From NCBI GenBank assembly GCA_016703065.1, contig JADJCU010000001.1, positions 806,001 to 870,000 of the forward strand: a stretch of 64,000 nt of DNA, given 5' to 3'. Position numbers and translations under genes: made by a program. The stretch comes from a bacterium (GTDB lineage: Bacteria > Electryoneota > RPQS01). Positions within the stretch are counted from its first letter, which is position 1, and the number at the start of each line of letters is the position of its first letter. Positions 25,682 to 34,366 of the stretch are shown here, piece by piece. The notes beneath the pieces are model-generated. The model was not told where the DNA came from. It did no database searches and saw nothing but the letters and a program-made list of their open reading frames with translations.

Positions 25682-26800
25682 GTGCCGCGTATACTCTTCG
25701 TCACTCAGTATCACTATCTGCGGCGCACCGGCGGCGCGGAGCTTCAATGCTGGATGCTCGCCCGCGAACTGTCCCGGCGTGGGTGGGACGTGCACTATGT
25801 AAGCGAGAACAACCGGCCCGATGCGCCGCGCGAACTCGACGGCATCAGTCTTCATTACGTGTCCGAGGAGTCTCCTTGGTACGATGCAAACCGCGCCGCG
25901 GTCGCGAAGATCATTCGTGATCTGAACCCGGACGTTCTCTATAACCGCGTCTATAATCTCTACACTTCACACACGATGCGCTTTGCTCCCGCGCACACGG
26001 TGACTATCTGGGCGTCGGCAGCGCAGCACGACGGGCAGGTGACCTCCACGCTCGGCGAACTCTGGCAGACAAAGTCGCTCAAGCAATATCTCGTCCTTGT
26101 TCCGCGTACGATTCTAATCCGGCTCAAAGCGCGCGCGGGTGCGCTGAAAGCGAAACTCGTGCTCGCCCAATCGCGCGACCAAATCTCCATGCTGCAGGAG
26201 CGCGGCTTCAAGCCTGAACTGCTGCGCAATAGCATCGTCGAATCAGGTCAGGCGACGCCTCAATCGCATGACGGAAAACCGGTCGTCCTGTGGGCCGGAT
26301 CGGTCAAGAAGTGGAAACGGCCCGAGCTCTTCTTCCAACTTGCGCGGCGCTGCGCGGACCTCGACTGCGAATTTGTGATGGCGGGCGAGCTTCAGGATGA
26401 GCTGAGCAAAGTGCCGCTCGAGCGGGCCGCTCGCGAGCTTCCCCAGTTTCGCTACGTCGGCTTCGTGCCGCCCGAACAGATTGGAAAGCTCTATGATCGC
26501 GCGCACCTGTTTGTCTCGACCAGCCGCGCCGAGGGCTTCGCGAACACATTTATTCAGGCATGGCTGCGCGGCATCCCGGTCGTGTCGCTGGATGTCGATC
26601 CGGATGGGCTGCTAAGTGCCGAGGGTTTGGGCGCCGCCGCGCACTCCATCGATGAGCTTGAGCAGAAGCTGCGCGCGTTTATTCAAGATGTGACTCTACG
26701 CAGGACCGTCGGTGCCCACGCGCGCGAGTTTGCTCTGCGCGAATTCGATTTGGTTTCCAATGTGAACCGGCTCGAAGCATTGATTCAAAGCAGACAGTAG
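25682..26800 (+). CDS. Glycosyltransferase, GT4 family
   Basis: 372 residues from GTG 25682. The N-terminal Rossmann half opens PRILFVTQYHYLRRTGGAELQ, with the 'GGaE' loop of GT4 enzymes. The C-terminal half has VLWAGSVKKWKRPELFFQ and the nucleotide-sugar-binding segment STSRAEGFANTFIQAWLRGIPV (E-x7-E type). It is a retaining sugar transfer onto a lipid-linked or LPS acceptor at the cytoplasmic face. It lies 11 bases after the asparagine-synthase-like gene, ending the plus-strand unit before a strong terminator. Confidence 0.9.
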   Translation: MPRILFVTQYHYLRRTGGAELQCWMLARELSRRGWDVHYVSENNRPDAPRELDGISLHYVSEESPWYDANRAAVAKIIRDLNPDVLYNRVYNLYTSHTMRFAPAHTVTIWASAAQHDGQVTSTLGELWQTKSLKQYLVLVPRTILIRLKARAGALKAKLVLAQSRDQISMLQERGFKPELLRNSIVESGQATPQSHDGKPVVLWAGSVKKWKRPELFFQLARRCADLDCEFVMAGELQDELSKVPLERAARELPQFRYVGFVPPEQIGKLYDRAHLFVSTSRAEGFANTFIQAWLRGIPVVSLDVDPDGLLSAEGLGAAAHSIDELEQKLRAFIQDVTLRRTVGAHAREFALREFDLVSNVNRLEALIQSRQ

Positions 26801-26821
26801 GCGACAGATTCTGTAGAAAGC

Positions 26822-26852
26822 AAAGGGCGGCTCCGCGCGGGAGCCGCCCTTT
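26822..26852. terminator. Strong bidirectional terminator
   Basis: Perfect 13-bp arms AAAGGGCGGCTCC / GGAGCCGCCCTTT around a 5-base loop sit between the convergent GT4 and clostripain-like genes. Confidence 0.88.
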
Positions 26853-26875
26853 CTCGTTCATATCATCGCTGTGGA

Positions 26876-28753
26876 CTACTTGACTGCAATCGCACCCGGC
26901 TGATCAATGATGCCGATCTGAGTAATGCGGAACTCAAACGATCCCGCGCCATCCCAAATCGCAATCGCGATAAACAAATCACCCTGGCCCGTGAAGTCAC
27001 ACGTGAAGTCTTCCGTGTTGCCCGTCGCTTCGCTGCCGCAATCCATCTGCGTCCCGCAGGGCGCGAAGGTGTATACGTCATAGTCGTTGCCCGTCGCGGT
27101 CGCCAGCTCGAAGTGATAAGTGCCCGTCGTGATCGGTACCCGCAACCAGGCCGCGTCGCCGCGAGATCCCTGCAAGTCACAGCCGACGATTGTGCCAAGC
27201 GCAATCTGCCCCGCTGCTTCGCACGTCATCGGACAATCGGTGCCGCCGCCGCCGCAACCTTGCGCACATGTCGCGCCTTGCGTCCACACGCCGGCGACCG
27301 TCGCGCACTGGGCCTGGGTCACATTGTCCGCGCAATCCGCGTTGTTGTTATAACAGCAGCGGCCCGTCGGATCCTGTCCGCCGCAACCTTGCGCGCATGT
27401 CGCGCCTTCGGTCCAAACTCCGGTCACCGTCGCGCACTGGGCCTGCGTCACATTGTCCGCGCAATCCGCGTTGTTGTTATAACAGCAGCGGCCCGTCGGA
27501 TCCTGTCCGCCGCCCAGACTGCGTACAAACGTCGAGACGAAGGAGTGCCAGTTGGTCGAGCGCCACTGCAAGTTGGAATAGCTGACCGAGTCGGGTACAA
27601 ACTGATTCAATTGCCACGGAATATAAACATTCAAACCGCCGCGGGGTACCGGGTTGTCCGGACTGTGGAAGTACGTGTCGGTAAACGGAACCGCAGCGTT
27701 CAGCGCATTTCGCACGGCAACGGCGTTCTGATTGATCAAATTGCTCGCCGCAAGATTCGGCTGAGCCTGAATCTGATTCGTAAACTCACGGACGTCCACA
27801 TAGGTCGGATTGTCGAGATTCGTCGAGTGCGTGCTGTTCCATGCGGTCAGAACCTCATTCCAATGTGCGCCGCCTTCCTGTACCAGAATATTGCCAAAGT
27901 TGCCCAGCGCCGCGCCCAGATTCTGCATCTCCGACATCTTGATCATGGCGTAATGCGTCGTCTTCTGCTTAAACTGCGCGCGCTGAATGACGCTCTCGAC
28001 AACTTTGTGCGCATAGTCTTCATTTGAAGCGCCCTGATTGTCCTTCAGCCAGCCGAGCCAAAGATCCGCGCCAAGGATGTTCTCCATCGGCATCGTGAAT
28101 TGACAGCTCGTCATATAGTCGCACACGCTGCGCAGCTCGTAGGCCACTTCAGCCATGCTCATCAGGCAGGCGTGCCAGGTCAGAACGTCCACACGCTGCA
28201 AATCTGAGGTTGCAATTGCTTCCCGCGTCTCCGGAAGCGTTAACAAACCGCCCGCACCCGCCAATTCATCCGAACAGCTGCCCGGCCAACCTGCGCCGTG
28301 ATCGTCGATGATCAACTGGTAGTTCTCGGCAGGGTAGTTCGCCTTGCAATAGTTCAGGAAATTCCGCAACGTCTGCGGGTCGGACATGTCCTTGGTGCCC
28401 AGATTCTCCAGCTCCGGCGAGCTGAGCTCATTCGGATTCTCGTTCGGAAAGTACTCCACCTTATAATAGCGGGCGTTGCCGCCACCATTGTACTTCGAGA
28501 CCATCGCAATCATATTCAAGCCCGACTGGCTGCCGACCTTTTCCATGTCCTGCACGTCCTGAACGATATACGACGTGCCATTGTTGGCCTGATCCAGGTC
28601 GTTGTTGCCTGCGCCGTAGAGCATGACCGTCCACTTGGCCTGACCGCCGCCGCCATCGTCTCCGTCGTCGCCGCCGCAACTGACGATCAGCGCCAGCGCA
28701 AACATCGGCACAATCACCGCGATGCTCCACCAAAATGACTTGTTCAGTTTCAT
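26876..28753 (-). CDS. Clostripain-like (C11) peptidase lipoprotein
   Basis: 625 residues from ATG 28753, with a lipoprotein signal (ALALIVSCGG). The C11 catalytic core is visible: KWTVMLYGAGNNDLDQ opens the caspase-like fold, IIDDHGAGW carries the catalytic His and LTWHACLMSMAEVAYEL the Cys. After the peptidase domain come two near-identical 43-residue Cys-rich modules (about residues 416-501), then a beta-sandwich tail resembling a bacterial pre-peptidase C-terminal domain. C11 enzymes cleave after basic residues. The frame is open 12 codons upstream, but the signal peptide fixes the start. Confidence 0.85.
   Translation of the reverse strand: MKLNKSFWWSIAVIVPMFALALIVSCGGDDGDDGGGGQAKWTVMLYGAGNNDLDQANNGTSYIVQDVQDMEKVGSQSGLNMIAMVSKYNGGGNARYYKVEYFPNENPNELSSPELENLGTKDMSDPQTLRNFLNYCKANYPAENYQLIIDDHGAGWPGSCSDELAGAGGLLTLPETREAIATSDLQRVDVLTWHACLMSMAEVAYELRSVCDYMTSCQFTMPMENILGADLWLGWLKDNQGASNEDYAHKVVESVIQRAQFKQKTTHYAMIKMSEMQNLGAALGNFGNILVQEGGAHWNEVLTAWNSTHSTNLDNPTYVDVREFTNQIQAQPNLAASNLINQNAVAVRNALNAAVPFTDTYFHSPDNPVPRGGLNVYIPWQLNQFVPDSVSYSNLQWRSTNWHSFVSTFVRSLGGGQDPTGRCCYNNNADCADNVTQAQCATVTGVWTEGATCAQGCGGQDPTGRCCYNNNADCADNVTQAQCATVAGVWTQGATCAQGCGGGGTDCPMTCEAAGQIALGTIVGCDLQGSRGDAAWLRVPITTGTYHFELATATGNDYDVYTFAPCGTQMDCGSEATGNTEDFTCDFTGQGDLFIAIAIWDGAGSFEFRITQIGIIDQPGAIAVK
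27249..27506 (-). repeat. Two tandem 129-bp repeats inside the C11 peptidase gene
   Basis: Period 129 bp (copies start at 27249 and 27378), with only a handful of differences between copies. Each encodes 43 residues with six cysteines (GRCCYNNNADCADNVTQAQC, then WxxGATCAQGC). A partial third copy of the leading Gly/Gln/Asp segment precedes them. Confidence 0.9.
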
Positions 28754-28851
28754 TGTTGTCCTGCCTTTAAGGAATGTATTGACCTGCACTCGATTCCACG
28801 AAGTTAACCATTCGCCCCAAGACTTTCAAGGGCGAAAGCGGTGGCCCAAAA

Positions 28852-29931
28852 CTACTCTACCCAGTCCGCGATGAAGATATTCGTCTCGCCGAAGGCCTTG
28901 CTTGCCCCGCGATTGCTCGCCCAAACCAGCTTCGTCCCGTCATAGCTCCACATCGGGAACCCGTCAAACGTCGGACCGTACGTCAGCCGTTCCAGGTCCG
29001 AACCGTCAGGCCGAATGCGAAAGAGATCAAAATTCGGCATCCGCTTATTCCCCAAACTGTCCGCATAGTTCGTTGTGAACATCACCCATTCTCCATTCGG
29101 ATGAACGTACGGACAGAAGCTCGCCGAGTTCAAATTCGTGATCTGCCGCTGATTGTTCCCGTCTGTGTCCATGATCCAAAGCTCCAGCCGAACCGGCGAC
29201 ACCGCCTGCTCCGCCCACAACTGATTCCACTTCGCAAACTCCTCCGCCGTCTTCGGATGGAACGCGCGATAGATAATATGCTGGCCGTCCGGCGAGAAAA
29301 ACGGACCCCCGTCGTAACCAATCGTATGCGTCAACCGCGTCGGATTCGAGCCGTCGATGTTCATCTTATACAGTTCAAGATCGCCGTCGCGCCCGGACGT
29401 AAATATGACCTCTTTGCCGTCCGGAGAAACCGCCGCCTCCGCATCATATCCGGGCGCATTCGTCAATTTCACAAGCTCCGAGCCATCCGTTTTGCACTTG
29501 TAAACGTCAAACTCGAAGAGCCCCCACACATAGCCTAAACTGCGATCCGGCTTCTGCGGACAGCTTGCCCCGTGCTGATGCGTCGAACAGAAAACGAGCT
29601 CATCCGTTCCCGGCACAAAAAACGAGCACGTCGTCGCTCCGCTCCCGGTGCTGACGAGCTTCGATTCGCCCGTCTCAATATTCATCGTGAATATCTGATC
29701 ACACTGGAAACTGTCGCGCGTCGCCTGATAGACCAGCCATTTCCCGTCCATCGAAAAATACGCCTCCGCATTCTCTCCGCCAAATGTCAACTGCCGGACA
29801 TTCTGGATATGCGACTCGCCGGCATACCAGATCGGAGTCGGTGCGGCAGGTTCGGTCATGCCATGAGGAGGGTCGCCAGCGAAAACAAGCGAAACAAAAC
29901 CAACAATCGTGATGAACAAAGTGCGAAACAT
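28852..29931 (-). CDS. Exported TolB-like WD40/PD40 beta-propeller protein
   Basis: 359 residues from ATG 29931 with AGGA about 10 bases upstream and signal peptide MFRTLFITIVGFVSLVFA. PD40 repeats recur: AYFSMDGKWLVYQAT, AAVSPDGKEVIFTSGRDGD, PFFSPDGQHIIYRAF, PYVHPNGEWVMFTTN and PMWSYDGTKLVWASN, with the 'xxDGsnxxrLT' linkers of TolB propellers. It lacks the TolB N-terminal domain and tol neighbours, so it is probably a stand-alone periplasmic or surface binding protein. It is 11 bases downstream of a small membrane-protein gene, so probably co-transcribed. Confidence 0.87.
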   Translation of the reverse strand: MFRTLFITIVGFVSLVFAGDPPHGMTEPAAPTPIWYAGESHIQNVRQLTFGGENAEAYFSMDGKWLVYQATRDSFQCDQIFTMNIETGESKLVSTGSGATTCSFFVPGTDELVFCSTHQHGASCPQKPDRSLGYVWGLFEFDVYKCKTDGSELVKLTNAPGYDAEAAVSPDGKEVIFTSGRDGDLELYKMNIDGSNPTRLTHTIGYDGGPFFSPDGQHIIYRAFHPKTAEEFAKWNQLWAEQAVSPVRLELWIMDTDGNNQRQITNLNSASFCPYVHPNGEWVMFTTNYADSLGNKRMPNFDLFRIRPDGSDLERLTYGPTFDGFPMWSYDGTKLVWASNRGASKAFGETNIFIADWVE

Positions 29932-29942
29932 ATCGAAGAATC

Positions 29943-30341
29943 CTATTTCAATAGTTTGTTGGCAAGCGTGGGAAGAATGACTAATCCAAGCACCAGTAAG
30001 ATCCAAAGCTCGCCCTTCCAGAAATAATACATGGCCGCAAGCTCGTGCACGTTGATCCCGCGCATCAGGCCAAATCCAAACTCAAAGATGACCGTCATTA
30101 CGCACCACAGCGCCCCCACGAGCCACAGATCGCCCGGCCCGTACGCCGCGCGCTGCATCCGCAAGAAGACCATCGTCATCGCAAGCATCAACAGCAGCGC
30201 GGTGAACACGCTCAGCTGATGCGCCCATTTTCCAAGTGTCGGCAGAAGCCATGGCTTCAATACCTTTTCACGCAGCGCGGCATTGACAATCGCCGTCAAC
30301 AGCAGCGCGAACCAGAACAGAATCGCATAGACGTAGAACAT
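29943..30341 (-). CDS. Small four-helix membrane protein, unknown function
   Basis: 132 residues with four hydrophobic helices: YVYAILFWFALLLTAIV (about 3-19), VFTALLLMLAMTMVFL (about 45-60), DLWLVGALWCVMTVIFEFGF (about 71-90) and GELWILLVLGLVILPTL (about 109-125). No recognised family. It lies between the M28 peptidase and TolB-like genes on the same strand, with short gaps, which suggests one transcript. Confidence 0.7.
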   Translation of the reverse strand: MFYVYAILFWFALLLTAIVNAALREKVLKPWLLPTLGKWAHQLSVFTALLLMLAMTMVFLRMQRAAYGPGDLWLVGALWCVMTVIFEFGFGLMRGINVHELAAMYYFWKGELWILLVLGLVILPTLANKLLK

Positions 30342-30370
30342 TGCCCGATGTCCTCCGCACTTGGTTACAC

Positions 30371-32146
30371 TTAGTGCTTCTCCGGCGGCGCCTTCAATGC
30401 GACGTTGGTTGTCTCGTGCTTCCCTTCGCGCACATACTCCACGTCTACCGTGTCCCCCGGCGCGTACGTGCGAAGCGCGAACACAAAGTCATAGATGTTA
30501 TTCAGCGTGACTTTCCCCATGCGCACGAGCAAGTCGCCGCCCTTGATGCCCGCCGTCGCCGCTGGACCGCCCTCGCGCGTTCCCGAGAGCAGCACGCCAA
30601 GCAGTGTGTCTGCCTGCGAGTAATCCGGAATCGAACCAAAATAAACGCGGAAACTGCCGCCGCCCTGATCTGGCGGTTCGCTCGTCTTGACATACGTCAA
30701 CGGCGACGTATACGCATCGACCTCGCGCAGTGTGTTATTGGCAAGCATCGTAATCCGCGCCGCTCCCTCGTAGTTGATCAGATGCGCGTCGTCGGTCGAT
30801 TTGTGATAGTCCGCGTGCGCGCCGCTGAAGAAAAACAGCACCGGCTTCTCGGCAAGATAGAAATTCATATGATCCGATGGACCATAACCGTCGCCCTTGC
30901 ACGTGATCGTCAGCCCCGTGCCCGCTTTCGCGCGGTCGACAATATCATCGAGCTCTTCCGCGCTCTTGCACGAGAGCACCGTAAACTCATTCTTCTCGCT
31001 CACGCGGCCGATCATGTCAAGGTTGAGCATCAACCGCACCTTAGTCAGATCGAGCGGAAAGTTCTTCACAAGATGTCCCGAACCGCCGAGACCCGTTTCT
31101 TCGGCTGTGAAAGCCACTGCGAGCACGGTGGAGTTAATCGGCTGCTCTTTTAACATGCGCATCGTTTCGAGCATGCCCGCCACGCCGCTGGCGTTGTCGT
31201 CCGCGCCATTGTGAATCACATGCGCCTGCTCATCGAGACTGCCGCTCTGCCCGTAGCCGAGATGGTCGTAATGTGCGCCAATCACCAGCACGTCCGGCCC
31301 GGCCGGGAGTACCGCGCCGACGTTCTTCACATTCACCGCTTGACGCGACAAATCGGTCACCATCTTGGCACTGTCTTCAACAACCGCAAGACTGCGCGGC
31401 TGGGTGTTTGAGTCAATCGAGCGTTGCAGTTTCGCCAACTCAAACTCAGGAAAGAGCTGGACCAGCGCCTTGCGCGTGACCCGCAGCACCGGAATACCGC
31501 AATCAATATAGGCTTCGCCGGACGCGGGCGGCTCCAATTGCTCAACTTGCGTCGTATCCGCATAGAGCGGACCGTCCACGATCAGCATCGCAACCGCGCC
31601 GTGCTGCTTGGCGTTGCTCGCCTTCGTGCGCAGTGTAGAATGCAGCGTCGAATTCAACCCTTCAAATTTCGAAGTAGAGTCAAACTCGCCCGGCTCTTTG
31701 CGCATGCACAACACAATTGCGCCGTTCACATCCACGTCGGTATAGTCGTCATACTCGTATTCCGGCGCGGTGATTCCGTAGCCGACGAACATGACTTTGC
31801 CGTTGGCTTCACCCGCAGCGGAAAAACCCAGCGGCATAATGCCCGTCTGTGTGTCGATCTTCTGGTCCTTGTATGTCAGGCTGTTGTTCTCGCCCAATGT
31901 AAACCCCCAGCCCATTTCAAACTCCTGAAAATAGGAGTCGCCGAATGCCGGCTGGAGACCAATCGCCTTGAACTGCGCCTCAATATACGACGCGGCGTCA
32001 TCGAGACCTTTTGTGCCGATGCCGCGTCCTTCGCGCAAGTCGTCAGCAAGGTACTGAACGTGTGCGCGCAAGCGGTCCTCAAGCTCGCCCGCCTGAGCCA
32101 CTACCGCCACGGAAAACAACAAACAAAGTAAAGACAGACGTTTCAT
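30371..32146 (-). CDS. Exported M28-family metallopeptidase with PA and PDZ domains
   Basis: 591 residues with signal peptide (MKRLSLLCLLFSVAVVAQA). A PA-like insert is at about 110-240. The M28 zinc ligands are in VIGAHYDHLG (His), NGADDNASG (Asp bridging), FTAEETGLGGSG (catalytic Glu and ligand Glu), LMLNLDMIG (Asp) and SGAHADYHKSTDD (His). A PDZ domain closes the protein (SGTREGGPAATAGIKGGDLL), probably binding substrate or partner C-termini. M28 enzymes are aminopeptidases or carboxypeptidases; this layout is common in Bacteroidetes and allied phyla. Confidence 0.93.
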   Translation of the reverse strand: MKRLSLLCLLFSVAVVAQAGELEDRLRAHVQYLADDLREGRGIGTKGLDDAASYIEAQFKAIGLQPAFGDSYFQEFEMGWGFTLGENNSLTYKDQKIDTQTGIMPLGFSAAGEANGKVMFVGYGITAPEYEYDDYTDVDVNGAIVLCMRKEPGEFDSTSKFEGLNSTLHSTLRTKASNAKQHGAVAMLIVDGPLYADTTQVEQLEPPASGEAYIDCGIPVLRVTRKALVQLFPEFELAKLQRSIDSNTQPRSLAVVEDSAKMVTDLSRQAVNVKNVGAVLPAGPDVLVIGAHYDHLGYGQSGSLDEQAHVIHNGADDNASGVAGMLETMRMLKEQPINSTVLAVAFTAEETGLGGSGHLVKNFPLDLTKVRLMLNLDMIGRVSEKNEFTVLSCKSAEELDDIVDRAKAGTGLTITCKGDGYGPSDHMNFYLAEKPVLFFFSGAHADYHKSTDDAHLINYEGAARITMLANNTLREVDAYTSPLTYVKTSEPPDQGGGSFRVYFGSIPDYSQADTLLGVLLSGTREGGPAATAGIKGGDLLVRMGKVTLNNIYDFVFALRTYAPGDTVDVEYVREGKHETTNVALKAPPEKH

Positions 32147-32217
32147 GCTTAACCTGTTAAGAGTGGAATATGTGAAGAGGATTCTGTATCTTTGCCGATG
32201 TAACAGGAAACCGGATT

Positions 32218-32898
32218 ATGGAAAAACGCGTCAAACAACTCCTCGACGATGCAGTCGACTATGCTGCGGGCGGCGAAATGCCTGCGCGCAATTTGATTGT
32301 TGAGGTCTCCGAGCTCCCCGCCCTGCGCATTTCCAAGCCAGAGGAAGCCCGCGAACATCTCTGGAAGATTCTGGCGCATCCCCTGCGTGGTCGCGCACTC
32401 GCCGTGCTGAATGCCGTGGATTTGCTGATCGAAATCGTGCCGTCATGGACCGCTTACACACACGCGCAGGATGATCGCCTGGCCGCAGTCGAGGCCGTCC
32501 ATCTTGAACAATGGGCCGACGGTCTCAGCGAGTGGTCGTTCGGCCGCATCTGTCGCTTTCATGACGGCGGAGTCGACGGCAGACTAAACGGCTGGGCCTT
32601 GACTTCGTTTGCGACACTGTTGGCGTACGAGTCCGACTCGCTTGCCGGATATCTCTCGTCGGTGCGCATGGACCTCACGCAGCTCGAAGCTACCGACGGC
32701 GAGATCGAGCGCATCATCTCGATTCTCACCGAGTATCCACTGGTCTACGCCGCGATTCTCGCGGGTGACGTGAAATCCTTTGCCGTTTCGCCGGGCGCGA
32801 TGCTTGCCGCGCTCGCAAGCACGATGACTAATCAAGAACTATCCAAAGAACAGATCTGCGCCGCAATCGATGCCGCGGATCGCTGGCTCAGAAGATAA
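32218..32898 (+). CDS. Hypothetical alpha-helical protein
   Basis: 226 residues, predominantly helical, no signal peptide or membrane segment. Visible features are an early segment MPARNLIVEVSELPALRIS, a Trp/Phe-rich middle (LEQWADGLSEWSFGRICRFH) and an acidic helical C-terminus. I do not recognise the family. It is divergent from the M28 gene and overlaps the Hsp15 gene by one base (TAATG), so it is co-translated with an RNA-binding protein; a link to ribosome or tRNA handling is only a guess. Confidence 0.75.
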   Translation: MEKRVKQLLDDAVDYAAGGEMPARNLIVEVSELPALRISKPEEAREHLWKILAHPLRGRALAVLNAVDLLIEIVPSWTAYTHAQDDRLAAVEAVHLEQWADGLSEWSFGRICRFHDGGVDGRLNGWALTSFATLLAYESDSLAGYLSSVRMDLTQLEATDGEIERIISILTEYPLVYAAILAGDVKSFAVSPGAMLAALASTMTNQELSKEQICAAIDAADRWLRR

Positions 32899-33281
32899 TG
32901 AAACTTCGCATTGACATCTGGCTGCATCGCGCCCGCATCTTTAAGTCGCGCACGCAAGCCACCGAAGCCTGCAAAGAAGGAAAGATCATGATCGGCGAAA
33001 AGTTCGCCGATGCTCACGATACGGTCGATGTGGGCGCCACGATTAAGATCCGTATGAAGGGCCTGTACCGCACCTACAAAATCCTCGAAGCGGCGGATAT
33101 CAATCTCTCGAAGCTGGAAGCGCCGCGCATGTATCAGGAAATCACCGACGAAGCGACGGCCGAAAAGTTCCGGCAGATTCAAGAGTCGAATAAACTCTGG
33201 CGCGAAAGCGGAAAGCGGGAGCAGGGTGCGCGACCGACCAAACGGGACCGCCGCGACATCGACAAACTCAGAGGCCGATAG
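32898..33281 (+). CDS. hslR: S4-domain RNA-binding protein, Hsp15 family
   Basis: 127 residues. The S4 fold occupies about residues 3-60 (LRIDIWLHRARIFKSRTQATEAC, then GKIMIG and DTVDVGATIKIRMKGLYRTYKIL), followed by a basic helical tail (ESGKREQGARPTKRDRRDID). Hsp15 binds 50S subunits carrying stalled peptidyl-tRNA and helps recycle them. ATG overlaps the stop of the upstream unknown gene. Confidence 0.9.
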   Translation: MKLRIDIWLHRARIFKSRTQATEACKEGKIMIGEKFADAHDTVDVGATIKIRMKGLYRTYKILEAADINLSKLEAPRMYQEITDEATAEKFRQIQESNKLWRESGKREQGARPTKRDRRDIDKLRGR

Positions 33282-33310
33282 CTGCGTGGTGAGTCAAGCG
33301 GAGTAGCTTC

Positions 33311-33334
33311 AGGCGGCGGAATGGCCGCCTTTTC
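33311..33334. terminator. Terminator shared by convergent genes
   Basis: AGGCGGC-N6-GCCGCCT followed by TTTCC sits directly against the GT9 stop at 33335. Confidence 0.65.
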
Positions 33335-34366
33335 CTATTCAAGCAGCAGCTTCAGGGCTGCGGCTAATATTTCGCGCGGAGAAATCTGCGCGATGTGTCC
33401 AAGCTTGGCACAGGTCAGTTCGTCGCAGTTTGGACGGAACTTGCACGGCGCCGCCAGCAAAACATTCCTCGGATCGTCCGGCACATTCCAATTCGACGGT
33501 CGGCCCGGTCCGAAAATCGTCACCGTCGGAAGACCGCACGCCGCAGCGACATGTTTCGTGCCGGAATCAGGACCGACGTATAGCGCGCAGTGGCGATAAA
33601 GCGCCGTGAGATCGGGAACGTGCGCGTTGTCGAAATGCGGAACCGTGTAATGAACTTTTTCCAGAACTCGCCGCGCGTATTCCTCTTCGCCCGGCCCGCT
33701 GGTCAAGACGACTTGCATGTGCGATGCGCGCAGCAGATCAATCGCCTGCGCCGTTAAGTCGGGCGGATAGCGCTTCGACGGATTGGAACTTCCCGCCGCG
33801 ACCGCGACGATGATCCCGGTCAGAGCATCCACAACGTGCTCGGCACGCTTGCGCGCTTGGTCATCCGCTTGGTCTGAGAATATCTCCAGCTTGCGCCCAT
33901 CGCCGGGAATACCAAGCAGTTCGAGCTGCCGCAACCGAATGTCGACGGCGTACAAGTCCTCGTCAGACTGTTCTTCGATGAAATGATGCGTATAGGCCCA
34001 GGCCCTGCCCCGCCGGCCCAGACCGCATCGCACCTTCGCGCCTGTCGCAAAAGTGAATTGCGCGCTGCGCGGATTCGAGAAAAAATCAACAACCAGATCA
34101 TAGCGCTCACGCCGAAGGCCCCGCAGCAGCTCAACCATATCCCAGAAACCGCGATACGGTGCAACCCATAGCCGATGAATTTGCGGATGACTCCGTAACG
34201 TCTCTTCCGCAGGGTACTCCGCCACGAAATCAAGCTGGGCCCCCGGGAACTGCTTCGCCACAGCGCGAATCGCCGGCGTGCACAACACCGCATCTCCGAT
34301 GCGGCGCAGTTGCAGCAACAGAATCTTGCGCGGGTGGAAATCGGGGAAGGGACGCGAGAGCTTCAT
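33335..34366 (-). CDS. Heptosyltransferase-like glycosyltransferase, GT9 family
   Basis: 343 residues with GT9 signatures: ILLLQLRRIGDAVLCTPAIRA at the N-terminus and, in the C-terminal half, VAVAAGSSNPSKRYPPD, YVGPDSGTKHVAAACGLPTV and IFGPGRPSNW, the nucleotide-sugar site. The family adds heptose to the LPS inner core. A (damaged) heptose epimerase gene at 52.1-53.0 kb fits such a core. It is the last gene of a minus-strand operon, overlapping the upstream gene by 4 bases. Confidence 0.9.
   Translation of the reverse strand: MKLSRPFPDFHPRKILLLQLRRIGDAVLCTPAIRAVAKQFPGAQLDFVAEYPAEETLRSHPQIHRLWVAPYRGFWDMVELLRGLRRERYDLVVDFFSNPRSAQFTFATGAKVRCGLGRRGRAWAYTHHFIEEQSDEDLYAVDIRLRQLELLGIPGDGRKLEIFSDQADDQARKRAEHVVDALTGIIVAVAAGSSNPSKRYPPDLTAQAIDLLRASHMQVVLTSGPGEEEYARRVLEKVHYTVPHFDNAHVPDLTALYRHCALYVGPDSGTKHVAAACGLPTVTIFGPGRPSNWNVPDDPRNVLLAAPCKFRPNCDELTCAKLGHIAQISPREILAAALKLLLE

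Noticed and set aside
27249..27506. CRISPR array
   Set aside because: Only two units, both coding in frame with the peptidase and without spacers.
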